Shown: piece by piece, positions 1 through 11,275 of the stretch | Layout: each line of letters starts with the position of its first letter | Numbering within the stretch: the stretch's first letter is position 1 | Source of the DNA: Rapana venosa | Lineage: Eukaryota; Mollusca; Gastropoda; Neogastropoda; Muricidae | Length of the DNA: 64,000 nucleotides | Direction of reading: 5' to 3' | NCBI GenBank assembly: GCA_028751875.1 | Contig: CM054144.1 | Coordinates: forward strand, 19,381,992 to 19,445,991 | The notes under the pieces: generated by a model | Seen by the model: the letters and a program-made list of their open reading frames with translations, nothing else | Told to the model about the DNA's origin: nothing | Database searches by the model: none | Made by a program: the position numbers and the translations under genes

Positions 1-180
1 CATCCTCCTCCTCATCCTCCTCCTTCTCCTCATCTTCCCTCCTCCTTCTCTTCATCTTCCTCCTCCTCCTTCTCCTCATCTTCTCCTTCCCTCGTCTTCC
101 TCCTCCTTCTCCTCATCTTCCTCCTCTCCTCCTTCTTCCCCCCCCCCTTCTCCTTTTCCTTCCTTCCCTCTCTTCCTCTT
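1..180. repeat. CT-rich polypyrimidine tract
   Basis: Almost pure C/T sequence built from irregular CCT, CTT and CCTCAT units. It runs off the left edge of the window. No gene is seen in it or in the following 250 bases. Confidence 0.9.
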
Positions 181-439
181 TTAAAAAAATGTCTTATTCT
201 CCTCGTTCTCCTGTTTCTTTATCATCCCCGTGGTCCACCCTCCCCCTCCGTCTTCCTTCTCTTCTTGTAGGGATTGCAGTGTTGGCACGTTTGTTTCTTG
301 TGTTGTTGTTTTTGTAGTTTCTCCTTTCCTTGAAGGCTTTATCACTTATAACTATTTTTGGCTTGGATTGTTTGACTTTTTTCTCTAGATTTAACAAATC
401 AGCACATCAGTGATTTTTTGTGTGGTGAAAACCCTGCAA

Positions 440-550
440 AAATATTCATGGAAGATTGCATGATTGAGTGATTTGAATGCTAGCGCTCTGATTTATTACT
501 GTACAAGATTTAGCGCTACATAATCTCATACGTTATTATTCATTATTATC
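440..550 (+). mobile_element. 3' tail of a CR1/L2-like LINE
   Basis: The stretch 'attgagtgatttgaatgc', followed by 'gcgctctgatt', 'acaagatttagcgctacata' and ATT-type repeats, is a diverged version of the 3' end seen in the LINE copies ending at 22155 and 59458. Only the terminal ~100 bp is present, as expected for a severely 5'-truncated insertion. A target-site duplication was not discernible. Confidence 0.65.
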
Positions 551-559
551 AGTGTGTTC

Positions 560-765
560 GTATTTAAAACAGCTTACTGGCCAAAGGTGTGTATCTGGCT
601 GTCAAGTCAAAGTGCACTTTTGTCAGTCCTGTCTTTTCCTTGTGGGGATTCACGGTGTTTAGTCAATTGTTTGTTTTCTTTTATGTTGTTTTCTGTTGTG
701 AATTTCTCTGTCTTTGAGATAATAAAGCTTTTGAATTTGAATTTGAATTTGAAGTTGTGTTTGCT
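560..765 (+). mobile_element. possible retroelement 3' end with TTTGAA tail
   Basis: The segment ends with 'gagataataaagctttt' followed by three to four TTTGAA hexamers. An AATAAA-like signal next to a short 3' tandem tail is typical of invertebrate non-LTR elements. No coding remnant is seen, so the family and the 5' boundary are uncertain. Confidence 0.35.
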
Positions 766-847
766 TTTTCTGAATATTTGAGTATGTCTTGTCTCTTTCA
801 AAAAACCTTGTCACATGTTTCTATTTTCTCCATTTTTTAAAAGGGGT

Positions 848-950
848 TAAATTTTTTTAAAGTAGTTTTTTATAATATATAATATATATATATTTTATTT
901 TAATAATAATATATATATAATTAATATATATAATTTTTTTTAAATGGGAA
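848..950. repeat. AT-rich (TA)n low-complexity tract
   Basis: Runs of TATATA and TAATAATA with poly-T. Bases 950-1550 further downstream contain no recognisable gene; their short open frames have no family resemblance. Confidence 0.85.
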
Positions 951-1551
951 GGATGTTTTAACATTGATTTTGTCTGTCTGTGTGGTGAGTGCGTGGTGCG
1001 TGCATGCGGGGCGTGCTGCGGCGTCGGAGTGACGACCCTAAGAATACAGAACTAGTTTTTCCTTTCAATGTTTTCCTTGCCTTTTGAAATTTTTTTGAAT
1101 GCGTTTGTGTTTGTTTTGTTTCTACAAGTGTTGCTAACGTGTGTCGCGCTCTGCTTTTAGGGTAAGGTTTCACGTCAAAAAAGGCTGTTTGAAACCCTCA
1201 GAGAGGCAGACAAATCCCCGGGCTCTTTTTCACAGCTTTTGCGTGTCGTGTATCTGCAGACCTGTGGTTAGAGTTAAAGAACAAGGAACCCGAAAAAGAA
1301 AAAAATATCTTTCCCCAACGAAAATTAAGATTGGTTTTTTTTGCAGGGTTTATCAGTCGAAACCTTAAAATTTGCATTGTTTTAGAAGATTTTTTTTGGA
1401 CCTACAAAAACTATCGTATTTAAAAAAAAAGTAGTGACTTGTATTTTCGCCGGCGTGGTATGAATAATGTGTTATTCTGTATGAACAACTATATTGTTAT
1501 TTGTTATTTTCATGGGTGTGGATATGTTTTTATATATTTTATTTTTTTGTG

Positions 1552-1690
1552 GGTTTTTTATTCGACGATAACAGAATAAGCACCTGCGTGCTTTTTTCAC
1601 ATCCAGTCCCCGTGTGCATGCCGTATTGTAAACTGTCATCCGTTCCCATCTTGAGACAGGCAGCTTCAAACCGCCCTCTTTAAAAAAAAA
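1552..1690 (-). mobile_element. degraded SINE family 1, 3' part
   Basis: Read on the minus strand, this matches the 3' half of the SINEs at 9990-10332 and 35904-36238: the 'tggatgt...' segment, the 'gcacataagtgctt'-like motif and the 'attccattatcctcgat'-like motif occur in the same order. It is visibly diverged and lacks the tRNA-like head. Boundaries are approximate. Confidence 0.65.
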
Positions 1691-2079
1691 AGATCAGTTT
1701 GTAAGGAGCAGAATTTTTGAAAATCAACAATTTTTTTACATTTTTCTGGGAAAAATAAATAATAAAGTTTACTTAATTTATAGGACTTTTTTTATTTTAA
1801 AAATCTATCTAATTACCTACAAACAAAAATGGGTCTATCAGGACGTCAGTCAAAGTGTTACGTCCCCAGATTGAAGAGAAGGTTATTCATGGTGGCTGAT
1901 TCTTTAAATCGTTAGCAGCGTTGAACCTGAAAATACGAAAATTGACACATCAAAGTGTTCGATGCTTTGATTCTGAAATCGGTGTTTTTCTTTCAACACT
2001 TTGTTTTCCCTTACATCTTAGCCAGTGTCTTTTGCAATATCCAATCACTGTTATCAGCACACTCATCAGCATCAGCCGT

Positions 2080-2640
2080 TTCTTCAACAAGATGGGCGTT
2101 GTGGAGGGGCGGGGCGAGGGGGGGGGGGGGCATGCAGGATGATAAGTCACTCCAGGATGGTCTGTCTTCAGCCTTTTGCAGTCAAAGTGCCATGTCACGG
2201 CCGGTTCATTCTTTGATGTTCTGCATCATCCAGTTCTTCATCTGTCTGCCCCTGCGTGTTTCCTGCCTCGAGTGTCTCCTGCAGGATAGCCATGACAAGA
2301 CAGCTGTGCCGTGTGACCTGACCAAACCACGCCAGCTCCCCCCCCCCCCCCCCCCTTCACAACAGCAGGACGGGGTTCCTGTAGCCAAGCTTCCATGATG
2401 ACTTTTCTGTCTTGTTCTGCAGTCAAGGTCTAGTTTTCACAGCTGTCCAGCAGGATGGGGATGACGTGTACCCTCAACAGCTTCAGCTGTGTTGGGAGGC
2501 TGATCTCCTTGCTTTCCAAGATCCTGTTCCACTTTGCCATCACGGAGGTTCCACTTTTTAAGTGATCGATCTTTGTAGAAAAATGGCATTGGTGATCTGG
2601 TAGACATAATGGCATTCAATATAGCATGATGTAAATGTGA
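2080..2640 (-). pseudogene. RTE-like LINE ORF2 C-terminal remnant
   Basis: The minus strand encodes, across several frames, the C-terminal part of a non-LTR retrotransposon polyprotein. 'MAKWNRILESKEISLPTQLK' followed by 'LLRVHVIPILLDSCEN' corresponds to the thumb region written in many RTE-like elements as ..ILKSKEISLPTKLKLLRV..., and a downstream frame gives AWFGQVTRH followed by NIKE-type residues. A poly-C tract near 2340-2357 and frameshifts break it. The catalytic palm with the DD motif is absent, so it is dead and 5'-truncated. Assignment to RTE rather than another clade is from remembered family motifs. Confidence 0.7.
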
Positions 2641-3984
2641 TCCACCCTTCCTGTTTATGCCGTGCGTTTATAAGCTAGCAAGGCCTAAGAGGTAGAGACA
2701 CTATTCTTGTTGGTCAAGATTAAGTAGTTATGAAAAAGTACTGGAATCAATATCGTTAAATTCCACGCTACTCAATTTAACAATGTACTGTTTTAGTTTA
2801 CCATTGAGTGTATACAACACTAAGCCCTCAGTGACAGAGCAAGAGACAATCATCCATGGCTAAACAGTAGTTACTCGGACTCAAACCCAACTCCCACAGC
2901 TGACTGTTCTCTGTAATAACAACTTTGCCCCAAGCATACCTTTTTTTCATTTTAGCTTTTGAAATGTTAATTGTTTTTATTATTAAAGGAGAATATAGGA
3001 TGTAAAGATTATTTTTATGACTTCAACGCAGATAGCTAGGACAGTTAGCTTGTCATTGGCTGGTTTTGATTTCAGCTAATGTCTTCTCGTTCCAGTGTCG
3101 CGAGGTATCAATGTGAATAAGACAAGTCTGGCTTGTGATGCAGCGAGATTGGCGAGATGTTTATGGGGGTCATCTTAGAGTTCTGTGACGGCTATTAGCT
3201 TTGCATTCATCATAGTTTAATACCCTTTCCTTCTATTCATCACCGTATGTTAGCCATTTCTTCCCTTCCTTTTCCTCTTCCATTCCTCTTTAACCACCTA
3301 GTCATTGTTCTGTCGCTGATGCCATGGCGCTTTCTGAATGCTCTTTATTTTCCTGCCCTTTCTTCTGCGTAATCTCTTTTTTAGTCAGTATTGTTGCTCT
3401 TACTTCTGATTTTCTGGCCTTTGTTGCTGATATCATCTGTGTTACAACAGAAAGAATGAACGTAAGAAAGTGAAATACCCTAGCATGCAATCTTGTTGTT
3501 TATAGCCTCGCCGACCACAGAGGCAGTATCGGGGGAATGAACACCCTAGCATAAAAAAAATACCTGCAGATTTCGTGCAACGAGCTGTTTCCTACCAGCA
3601 GTCAGCTAATGGAGTTGTCAACGAGGCCTATTCTTCCTCGTTTGGTTCTCTCAGAAATGTCTTTGATTCTGTTGCTGCTGCATTCATTATAGAGAAAATA
3701 CTTAGGTCATCAGTGTCTGTCCTCGGGGGGAAAAAGGTTAAAACTCCTCCGTTTTATGTCAGCTTGAAAAGTAAATGCTATTTCTGTATCTTCTTAATCC
3801 TCTCCGAATCGAATTGCATCAAGTTTGCGTGCTTTTTTCTAGGGTGAGAAAGGAGTGAGGGACTGTTAAGACGATAAGAGGCCCCATGTGAAGTGCAACA
3901 TACGTGCGTGAGGAAACAACAACGCATACAAGAATTGTCCCTTGTAAAATTACATAAAAAGCCGCCATAATAGGAAAACTTACA
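2641..3984. other. non-coding stretch, nothing recognised
   Basis: Mixed-composition sequence without repeats I recognise. The 90-residue frame at 3575-3847 is serine/valine rich with no motif and no splice-site context, so I do not call it a gene. Confidence 0.5.
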
Positions 3985-4120
3985 CGCAGATATATCCTTT
4001 TAATGTGTGGCGCTGCTCTTGTGGCGACGTGACCGCTCTAAAGAGAGCAATGTGAATTAAATGCAGAGAAATCTCCTGTGACTGGAAGTGGTACACAAAA
4101 ACAGTAACATGCAATACAAT
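3985..4120 (+). mobile_element. SINE family 2, 3' end
   Basis: 'cttgtggcgacgtgac', 'agagagcaa', 'gcagagaaatct', 'gactggaa' and 'ggtacacaaa' occur in the same order as the 3' part of the longer element at 12950-13360. It is followed at once by an ATACA-type repeat, consistent with the A-rich 3' tail of the SINE having expanded. The 5' two thirds is missing. Confidence 0.7.
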
Positions 4121-4495
4121 ACAATACAGTACAATACAATATAGTACAATACAATATAGTATAAATACAATACTAGACCATATCACACCATACCAAACCA
4201 TATCATACCCTACCATACCATATCATACCAAATTACCATACCATACGCACCATACGATAGTATGCCATACAGTGCAATGTAGGTACGATGCAACACAATC
4301 CAATGCGATATAATCATTGCGCTACAACAAATTACAGTAGGATGCGATACAATATAATGCTATTCAATGCAATAAAATATATATCCAATACAATAAAGTA
4401 CTATGCAATACTATATACTACATCATCATGCAATACAATATAATGCAATACAATGCAACTCAATACAATACAACACAATACATTGTAATATAATA
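4111..4495. repeat. degenerate AATAC pentanucleotide array
   Basis: Around 380 bp of imperfect AATAC/ACAAT/ACCAT units, most regular near 4111-4160 and increasingly degenerate to the right. The open frames crossing it are translation artefacts. Confidence 0.85.
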
Positions 4496-4539
4496 CTTGC
4501 ACTACCCCTCAAACATCAGGGAAAAATGCTCAAGCATTC

Positions 4540-4540
<1 letters not shown>

Positions 4541-4586
<46 letters not shown>

Positions 4587-4590
4587 GAGA

Positions 4591-4622
<32 letters not shown>

Positions 4623-4750
4623 CAGACGACAGACAGACAGACAGACAGACAAGCAGACAGAGGTGTGTTGATGTGTGTGGCGTGTGTTTTGCGTGCGCCC
4701 GCCCGCGCGTGTGTGCGTGTGTGTGGTGTGTGTGTGTGTGTGTGCGTGCG

Positions 4751-4836
<86 letters not shown>

Positions 4837-4852
4837 GTGTGTGTGTGTGCGT
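4541..4852. repeat. GA, GACA and GT microsatellites
   Basis: A (GA)n block from 4541, a (GACA)n block around 4620-4650, then about 150 bp of (GT)n with a few GC interruptions up to 4852. Long frames across this block on both strands (poly-RE, poly-VC, poly-HT) are artefacts. Confidence 0.97.
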
Positions 4853-7140
4853 TCCTCCTCCTCTTCCTCCTCGTCGCAATCTCCCTCCATACTTTGTTCC
4901 TCTACCTTCTTCTTCACCATCATCAACATTTTCACTCTCTCTGATTTGTTTCTGTCCCTTTTGACTTTCAAGGATTTTCGGATCTTTGGCTTTTTTGGTG
5001 GCTTTGGGGTTTTTTTGCTTTTTTGTTTTCTTGGTAATGGTGTTATTTGTGCTTAGTTGTTTTGTTTCTTGTTTGCTTTTCTTTTCTTTCTATACACAGG
5101 TTTTCACCTCTGGGTATTCTGCGATGGCTTTTGTTCTTTCCAGCGGTGTTTTTTTCTTAGGGGACGATTATCTGATTATATCCAGCATAATGATGGTTTG
5201 TATTTCGTTTCCCTGCTTTCTTTTGTTCTTTCATGTTGTTGATTTGTGTGCGTGTTTATATGTATGTGGGTGCGCGCGCGCGTACATGCGTGTGTGTTTG
5301 TGTTCCTTTTACACTTCCGAATAGATGGGGTTTTTTACGATTTTGTTCCCGCGCTTGTTTTCAAATTTGTTGTGGGTGAGCTTTTTTTAATCTTTCTTTT
5401 ATTCTTTCAATTTTAGGGGAGAAAGGGGTTAATCCATTGTTTTTAGGTGTATAAGGGTTTTTGTACCAATTCACACTTTCCTTTTATAACTTTAAGTCCA
5501 AGTTCAGTGCCTGAAAAATCTTTGTCAGTGCAGCCAGCCATTGAAAGCTTGGCAATTGTTCTACTGATTGCGAGTCTGTCATGTTCACAGTCAGCCAGCA
5601 AAAATACACATGACGTAAACCTATGCAGCCTCTGTAGTACCACTGCATTCTGTCTCTATTTCATATTAACACGAACGCATCTACAGTCAAGCGAATGTCG
5701 AGTGAAGTCAACGACACTTTAAACATCTCACGAAGGGCAGTTACAGTACTGATAGGCACATTGATACAGTAGTCACCATTGAGTTTATTCTCCTTTTCAT
5801 AGGAACACAAACACATAACTAGACAGTAGTTACCATGGCATTCCTTCTCTGATAAGCCTTTTTTCTTAAAGGATGCCTTTATTTCACGGCGGAAATAATG
5901 CTGGTGCAGTACACACTATCCTGCATCTTCTCTATGTAAAAGAATTGCTCTGGTGCTGTTTCCAGGACAGAAAAATGCTCTTAGAGCACTATCAGAGGAA
6001 TGGTGATGCGTACCTCTTCCAGGGACCGTACACATTCTGGCAATACTTCAGAGTACGGAAAAAACAGTCCTGTGCCCATGCCATTAACATGTTATGGAAA
6101 CACACCGAGGAAGTTTTCATACAGGGAAAATAATGGTTACCAACATACTAGATGACCAAGTACAAACGATGCGTTCTGTTCCGTTAATGTTTGAGGGTAT
6201 GCGAACGATGTGCGTTGTTGATGATAATGATGATGCAGTACAGATTCACTGACAGTTTAGGGACCATGTAAAGCAGATACCCATCCCTCTTCCTTGCTTT
6301 CAAGTATTGTAAATGCAGCAAAACCTGAGATACACGTGTAGTGTGTGTCACCTGCTTTTTACGGGACAGATTTCCATTGTACAAATGTCTGAAATTCGAC
6401 AGTGTATCCCAGTTTTGAATGTAGCGGACAACTATCAGAATGCTTGTAGAATTTTAAAAAATAGCCTTCGCACAATTATCAATTAATGAGGTTTGAACCC
6501 GATTATCAAAGTGGGCAACTCGGTGTGCTAACTCCAGGGCCCTTTAAACCTTTTTTTTTCCATTTTAAATTCCATGACCTACTTTGGCTTCATGGAGAGC
6601 AGGGAAAGACCAGATCATTTTTAGACCTCAAAGAGAAATTCCAGCAATTAAATTATCAAAGAAAAATTAAATTTTCAGCCACCTCCTTTTTCCCCCTTTC
6701 AAAAAAGCCCTGAGTTTAAACAAAAAATTCAAAGGGCTTTTTTGTGAAGCTAGTGAGCTTAAACTGTTGATGAATCATTATGTTCCCCGGGTTTTCCTGA
6801 TGGACGCCCCCTTTAAACCCAAGCTTTGAAGTTTCCCACTCTTTTCCGTCATTTACCGTTAGTTTTTTTCCGATATTTTGTTTTCCTTTCCCCCCTGGCT
6901 TTTTTTGCTCCTATCATTATTTTCACTGCTTGTAAAATCTTTTGGTTTTTTCCATTTTTTGTCCCTCGCGATTCATATTTCCTTTTTGTTTTTCTGTCTG
7001 CTCTTTCCGTGGCTTGTTGTCTTTCCATCTTTTTCTCTCTTCTTGTTGTTCTTTTGGCTTCTTTTTCGGTTTCAAAATTTATTCTAGTTTTTTGGTATTT
7101 TTTTTTATTTAGCCATTTTTTTATTTTTTTTTTCTTAATT
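4853..7140. other. non-coding stretch, nothing recognised
   Basis: T-rich sequence to about 5450, then mixed composition. The 86-residue frame at 5873-6133 looks the most protein-like here but has no family resemblance I can name. From about 6540 to 7140 the sequence becomes rich in homopolymer runs, resembling the low-quality texture seen in 46740-52330. Confidence 0.45.
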
Positions 7141-7149
7141 GATAGTGCC

Positions 7150-7250
7150 GCTGGTCTTTCTTGTTCTTCTTCTTCTTGTTCTTGTTCATGTTGTTGTTGT
7201 TGTTGTTGTTGTTCTTCTTCTTCTTCTTCTTCTTCTTCTTCTTTCTTCTG
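7150..7250. repeat. TTC/TTG trinucleotide repeats
   Basis: (TTC)n, then (TTG)n, then (TTC)n again. Confidence 0.95.
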
Positions 7251-7382
7251 GACCTTTTATCCGTCACCTCTCCTGACAAGTGTATCCAGTACTGCATTTG
7301 TTTTCCCTTGCCCTTTGGGTTCTTGCTTACTTCTTCAAGGTACGCTTCCTTAAGCCATTTTCGTCTGTTTATTACCAAAGCT

Positions 7383-7625
7383 ATACACACACATACACAC
7401 ACGCACGCGCGCGCGTGCACGCACGTGCACACACACCACACTCACACACACACACACACACGCACGTACGCACGAATACGTACGCGCCCCGCGCTGGAAA
7501 CCTCACCCCAATACACATACATACATACAGACACTTACGTACACAAACACACACACATAAACACACCGCACGCGCACACATACACTAACACAAACACAAT
7601 CACACACACACACACACACACACAC

Positions 7626-7664
<39 letters not shown>

Positions 7665-7700
7665 TGTTCTGTCTGTCAGACTCTCTCTCTCTCTATGACT
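7383..7700. repeat. CA and CT microsatellite block
   Basis: Interrupted (CA)n with CG- and CATA-rich variants from 7383 to about 7626, followed by a (CT)n run to about 7660 and a second short (CT)n. Confidence 0.95.
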
Positions 7701-7954
7701 CCCCCCTCACACACACAAACTTTACATCTTTTCTTTTAGTCTCTATCTAAGCTGCTGTTATAGCTTTCATCTTAGCCCTGCACTGGGTTCTACGCAAACC
7801 TAATCCTCTCTTTACGTCGTCAGTTGGTCAGATTTAGGAGACATCATTTAGCCAGGTAAGTCTTGTTGGGCTTTTTGGCACCACCACCGACAAAGAAAGA
7901 AGACACAACAAACAGGACATTACTCAAGTCTTTGTAATGAGTCTCCTGGATCCA

Positions 7955-8582
7955 ACACTACGACTGCTATTCTTTTTTTCTTGTTCCTTGGCTAGAACTC
8001 CTAGGTTTAAAAATGGTGAGATTGTTCGTCTGCGATCGTTTTTTTTGTCCATTATGAAGGCAAGGGATGTGTGTTGGTTATAGTCGTGTTTCTGCAACCC
8101 ACTGAATTCTGGCATGGATTACGCTGACTTGAATTGTCATTCTTCTGCTAGAGCTTTGAGGTTCAACAATGGTGGTATTTTTTGGTATGCGACCGTTGTT
8201 GCTCATTATGAATGTAAGGGGTGCATGGTGGGTATGTTCGTTACCGTAGCCCACTGGACACAGATATGAGTTACGCTGACTTGAATTTCATTCCTCGGAT
8301 AATACTCCGAGGTTTAAATATGGTGAGAATTTTCGTGTATGCGACCGTTGTTGCTAGTTATGAAGATAAGGGTTGCATGGGGGGTATGTTCGTGTTTCCG
8401 TAACCCAGTAAACGCTGACATCATGAATTACGCTGACTTGAATGTTCGTTCTTCTGCTAATACTCGGAGGTATACTCATGGTGATATTTTGCTTATGCAA
8501 CCGTTTTGGTCCATCATGAAGGTAGGGGATGCATGCTGGGTATGCTGATGTTTCTGTAACTACTGAATACTGACATGAATTA
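7955..8582. repeat. ~155-bp imperfect tandem repeat, about four units
   Basis: Each unit contains a 'ttacgctgacttgaat'-like segment, a 'gaggtt.aa.aatggtga' segment and a 'tgcgaccgttgttg' segment. The last recurs at about 8029, 8187, 8338 and 8494, giving periods of roughly 151-158 bp. Divergence between units is substantial, so the array is old. No open frame is conserved across units. Confidence 0.8.
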
Positions 8583-8845
8583 CGGGATATTTAATGTGCA
8601 TATTTCATCTTCTGCATGTGTGGGGACTGGAAGGGGATTGAGAAGCTGGCAGTTCTGCACTTGAGCTGGACCTGGGGGATCATAAAAATCTCCACCCTTA
8701 ATTTACCAAGCATGATGCGCGTGCGTGCTTTTTACAGAAATGCAAAATATTTAGTATCAACAGGAATGATATTAAAACATGTATGTCCTGAACATTGAAA
8801 GTGAATGTTTCGAAAGAAACCTTAGAGAGGGGGGCTGGGGACGAG

Positions 8846-8924
8846 AGGGAGAGCAGATAGAGAGAAAGAGAGAGAGAGAAGAGAGAGAAAAGAGAGGAGA
8901 GAGAGAGAGAGAGAGAGACAGACA

Positions 8925-8957
<33 letters not shown>

Positions 8958-8975
8958 TAAAGAAAGACAGAAAGA
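8846..8975. repeat. GA and GACA microsatellite
   Basis: (GA)n with A-rich interruptions followed by (GACA)n at about 8925-8955. Confidence 0.95.
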
Positions 8976-9014
8976 CAGATACAGAAACAGACAGAGAACG
9001 ATAGAAAGACAACT

Positions 9015-9235
9015 ATACATGAGACTATAAACCGCACGCAGAACATCTTGCGCACACGTTAAATCCTGTTCCACTTTTCGTAAGAGTAGGCCATTGTGTG
9101 CCGGTGGGAACATATGACAGAATTCACAAATCCGCATACACACGGGACTGGATGTAAAAAAAGCACATAAGTGCGTATTTCATTATCCTCGATATAAAAG
9201 AATAAATAAATAAAATAAATAAATACATGAAAACA
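9015..9235 (+). mobile_element. SINE family 1, 5'-truncated
   Basis: Starts with 'gagactataaaccg', then 'cgcacgcagaacatcttgcg', 'ttttcgtaagagtaggccat', 'gggactggatgtaaaaa' and 'cattatcctcgatataaaag', and ends in an AAATAA-type tail. It is collinear with 10127-10332 of the fuller copy. The tRNA-like head is missing. Confidence 0.85.
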
Positions 9236-9750
9236 GAGTGGGGTCCTAATAGAGACAGGTGGGTGGGAAGAAAGCAAATAGCCAACCACATCCTGATTGT
9301 AGGGAACAGATGAGGCAGAGTGGCCTTTGACACCCAAAGCAGCGAGACAAACGACGCTATTCATCTCAATCTGAAATCTGGATGCAGATCACCCATTCAT
9401 TACACGCTAGATGATGGCAAGGACTAATGACAGTTAAAGGCCTCATTTTCTGACCAGTTGCTTTCTCCACAAAGAGATAAAGAGACACAGATGGAATGAC
9501 AGTTAAAGAACCAATTATTTCTGACCATTTCTTCTCTCCACAAGCAGAGAGATACAGATTGAATGGCAGTTAAAGGACTACTCATTTTCTGACCACTTCC
9601 TCTCTCCACATGCCGAAACCAGACATTCTGCACTAGTTCTATGTCTATGACAATCTGAAGATTGCAAGGTAGCGTTGCTTAAGTATAGCTTTTGTCTGTT
9701 TTTTTCCAATGTCTATCCACTTCGGTTTGCTTTCTTTATTTTTAAATGAC
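9236..9750. repeat. non-coding, with short ~70-bp imperfect repeats at 9420-9605
   Basis: Bases 9420-9605 hold three imperfect copies of a unit containing 'gacagttaaag', 'tcattttctgacca' and 'tctctccacaa' at a spacing of roughly 65-70 bp. Nothing else is recognised in the stretch. Confidence 0.6.
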
Positions 9751-9754
9751 TACA

Positions 9755-9801
9755 TTACTCTCTCTCTCTCTCTTCTCCTCCTCTCCTCTCTCTCTCTCTC
9801 T

Positions 9802-9836
<35 letters not shown>
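9755..9836. repeat. CT microsatellite
   Basis: (CT)n with TCCTCC interruptions. Confidence 0.97.
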
Positions 9837-9837
<1 letters not shown>

Positions 9838-9854
9838 TCCAGCTTTAAGTTGTT

Positions 9855-9986
9855 TTGGGAAGGCGGGATATCCTGGTGGTTAGAGCGTTGAGGAGGCGAT
9901 ATAAGGACCCGGGTTTGAGCCACAACCAAAGCGGCCGTTCGAGAGGATTATTTTCATTGGAGTCAACATCAGTATCAACTACACTG
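9855..9986 (+). mobile_element. SINE family 1, diverged 5' head
   Basis: 'tatcctggtggttagagcgt' (A-box-like) and 'gacccgggtttgagcc' (B-box-like) are followed by 'gttcgagaggattattttc' and 'ggagtcaacatcagt', collinear with the head of the next element at 9990. The body downstream of the head is absent because the next SINE copy starts there. Confidence 0.75.
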
Positions 9987-9989
9987 CCC

Positions 9990-10332
9990 CGGGACCGGAT
10001 AGCCTAGTGGTCAGAACATTGCGCTCGCAATCTGACGACCCGGGTTCGATTCCCGTTCAAGGGGATATTTTCCCCTGGAGTTCACATCAGTGCAGACCCC
10101 ACTCTCCCCAAAAGTCCTTTAGTTGAGACTATAAACCAAGGCCCCGTGTGCGAACGCACGCATAACATCTTGCGCACACGTTAAATCCTGTTCCGCTTTT
10201 CGTAAGAGTAGGCCATTGTGTGCCGGTAGAAACAGATGACATAATTTACAAAACCGCATACACACGGGGACTGGATGTAAAAAAAAAAGCACATAAGTGC
10301 TTATTCCATTATCCTGGATATAAAAGAATAAC
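9990..10332 (+). mobile_element. tRNA-derived SINE family 1, near full-length
   Basis: A tRNA-like head carries an A box, tagcctagtgg at 10000-10010, and a perfect B box, ggttcgattcc at 10043-10053. These are internal RNA polymerase III promoter elements. The body follows: 'aaaagtcctttagttgagac', 'cgcacgcataacatcttgcg', 'tttcgtaagagtaggccat', and a 3' end 'cattatcctggatataaaag' with an A-rich tail. Length is about 340 bp. It has no coding capacity and would need a partner LINE for mobilisation; which LINE is not evident from its 3' end. Confidence 0.88.
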
Positions 10333-10359
10333 ATTTAAAAAAAAACATAAATAAGAAAG

Positions 10360-10505
10360 TCCTTCTGTTGAGACTATAAACCGAAGAACCATGTATGAAC
10401 ACACGTAACACCTCTAGCTTGCATACACATTAAAACCAGTGTAGCCTTTTCAGAACAGTAGACCATTTCGTGCTGGTAAGATCGGATGACATAGATATTT
10501 TTTAA
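10360..10505 (+). mobile_element. SINE family 1, diverged partial body
   Basis: 'gtccttctgttgagactat' opens a collinear but more diverged copy of the SINE body, running through 'cagaacagtagaccatt' to 'gatgacata'. It sits directly after the preceding copy in the same orientation and lacks the head and the 3' end. Confidence 0.75.
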
Positions 10506-10783
10506 TGCAGGGTAAAAAATTTCGTGTTTAAACACCATCCCCCAGTCGAAAAGCAGTTACCTAAATGGCCGGTATTATTTTTGTTTACGCACACTACTTA
10601 AATAGCATTTTGTTTGTGTCAGTGTTGTATAATTATGTGTGGTAAATTTATCTGTTATGTATTTGAACGTATCGATGTAGACTTTTGTGTTTGCTTTGGT
10701 TTGGGGTTATATTCTGAATCAGTTTGGGGCTACCCATATAAATGGGAAGCAAAGCGCTTAGGAAATTCCTTGGTTATCGTTAT

Positions 10784-10985
10784 TAGTAATGGATAAAGTA
10801 TTACCATTGGTCATTATTTTGTAATGGATAAAGTATTACCATTGGTCATTATTAGTAATCGATAAAGTATTACCATTGGTCATTATTAGAAATCGATAAA
10901 GAATTACAATTGGTCATTATTAGTAATCGATAAAGTATTACCATTGGTCATTATTAGTAATCGATAAAGTATTTCCATTAATCAA
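10784..10985. repeat. 34-bp tandem array, six units
   Basis: The motif gataaagta begins at 10792, 10827, 10861, 10895, 10929 and 10963, giving periods of 35, 34, 34, 34 and 34 bp. Units differ by one to three bases, and the last is the most diverged. The regular spacing and low divergence indicate recent amplification. Confidence 0.95.
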
Positions 10986-11189
10986 TCTCGGAGCTCTCGC
11001 TAAAGAACTGAAACAGTTGGTCTGTTTAAGTGGTTGGTCTACTCAATAATAGTAAACAAACAAGAGATATCGGATGTTCATTTACTTTCTTGATTTTCGA
11101 TCTTGTATATTTTTAAACACATGACTACATCATCTGTGTTGTAACATTCTTAAACCTCTATCGGTGTGGAAGAATACAATCAAGGTAAC

Positions 11190-11275
11190 CTCCCCTCTCT
11201 CTCCCCCCCTCTCTCTCTCTCTTTCGCCCTCTCTCTCTATCTTCCCCCTCTCTCTCCCCTCCTTCTCTCTCCATC
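11190..11275. repeat. CT-rich tract
   Basis: CTCTCT and CCCCTC runs, with a C-rich continuation to about 11340. The frames crossing it are artefacts. Confidence 0.9.

Noticed and set aside
4403..5056. 217-residue frame
   Set aside because: Crosses AATAC, GA, GACA and GT microsatellites.
5873..6133. 86-residue frame with a protein-like composition
   Set aside because: No family motif, no clear splice or promoter context, and no second copy for comparison. It cannot be supported as a gene.
9990..10070. Possible tRNA gene
   Set aside because: A and B boxes are present but no foldable acceptor stem is evident, and the unit continues into a SINE body repeated elsewhere. The same applies to 28551-28625 and 35904-35975.
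10784..10985. CRISPR-like array
   Set aside because: Units abut with no variable spacers, and the context is eukaryotic.
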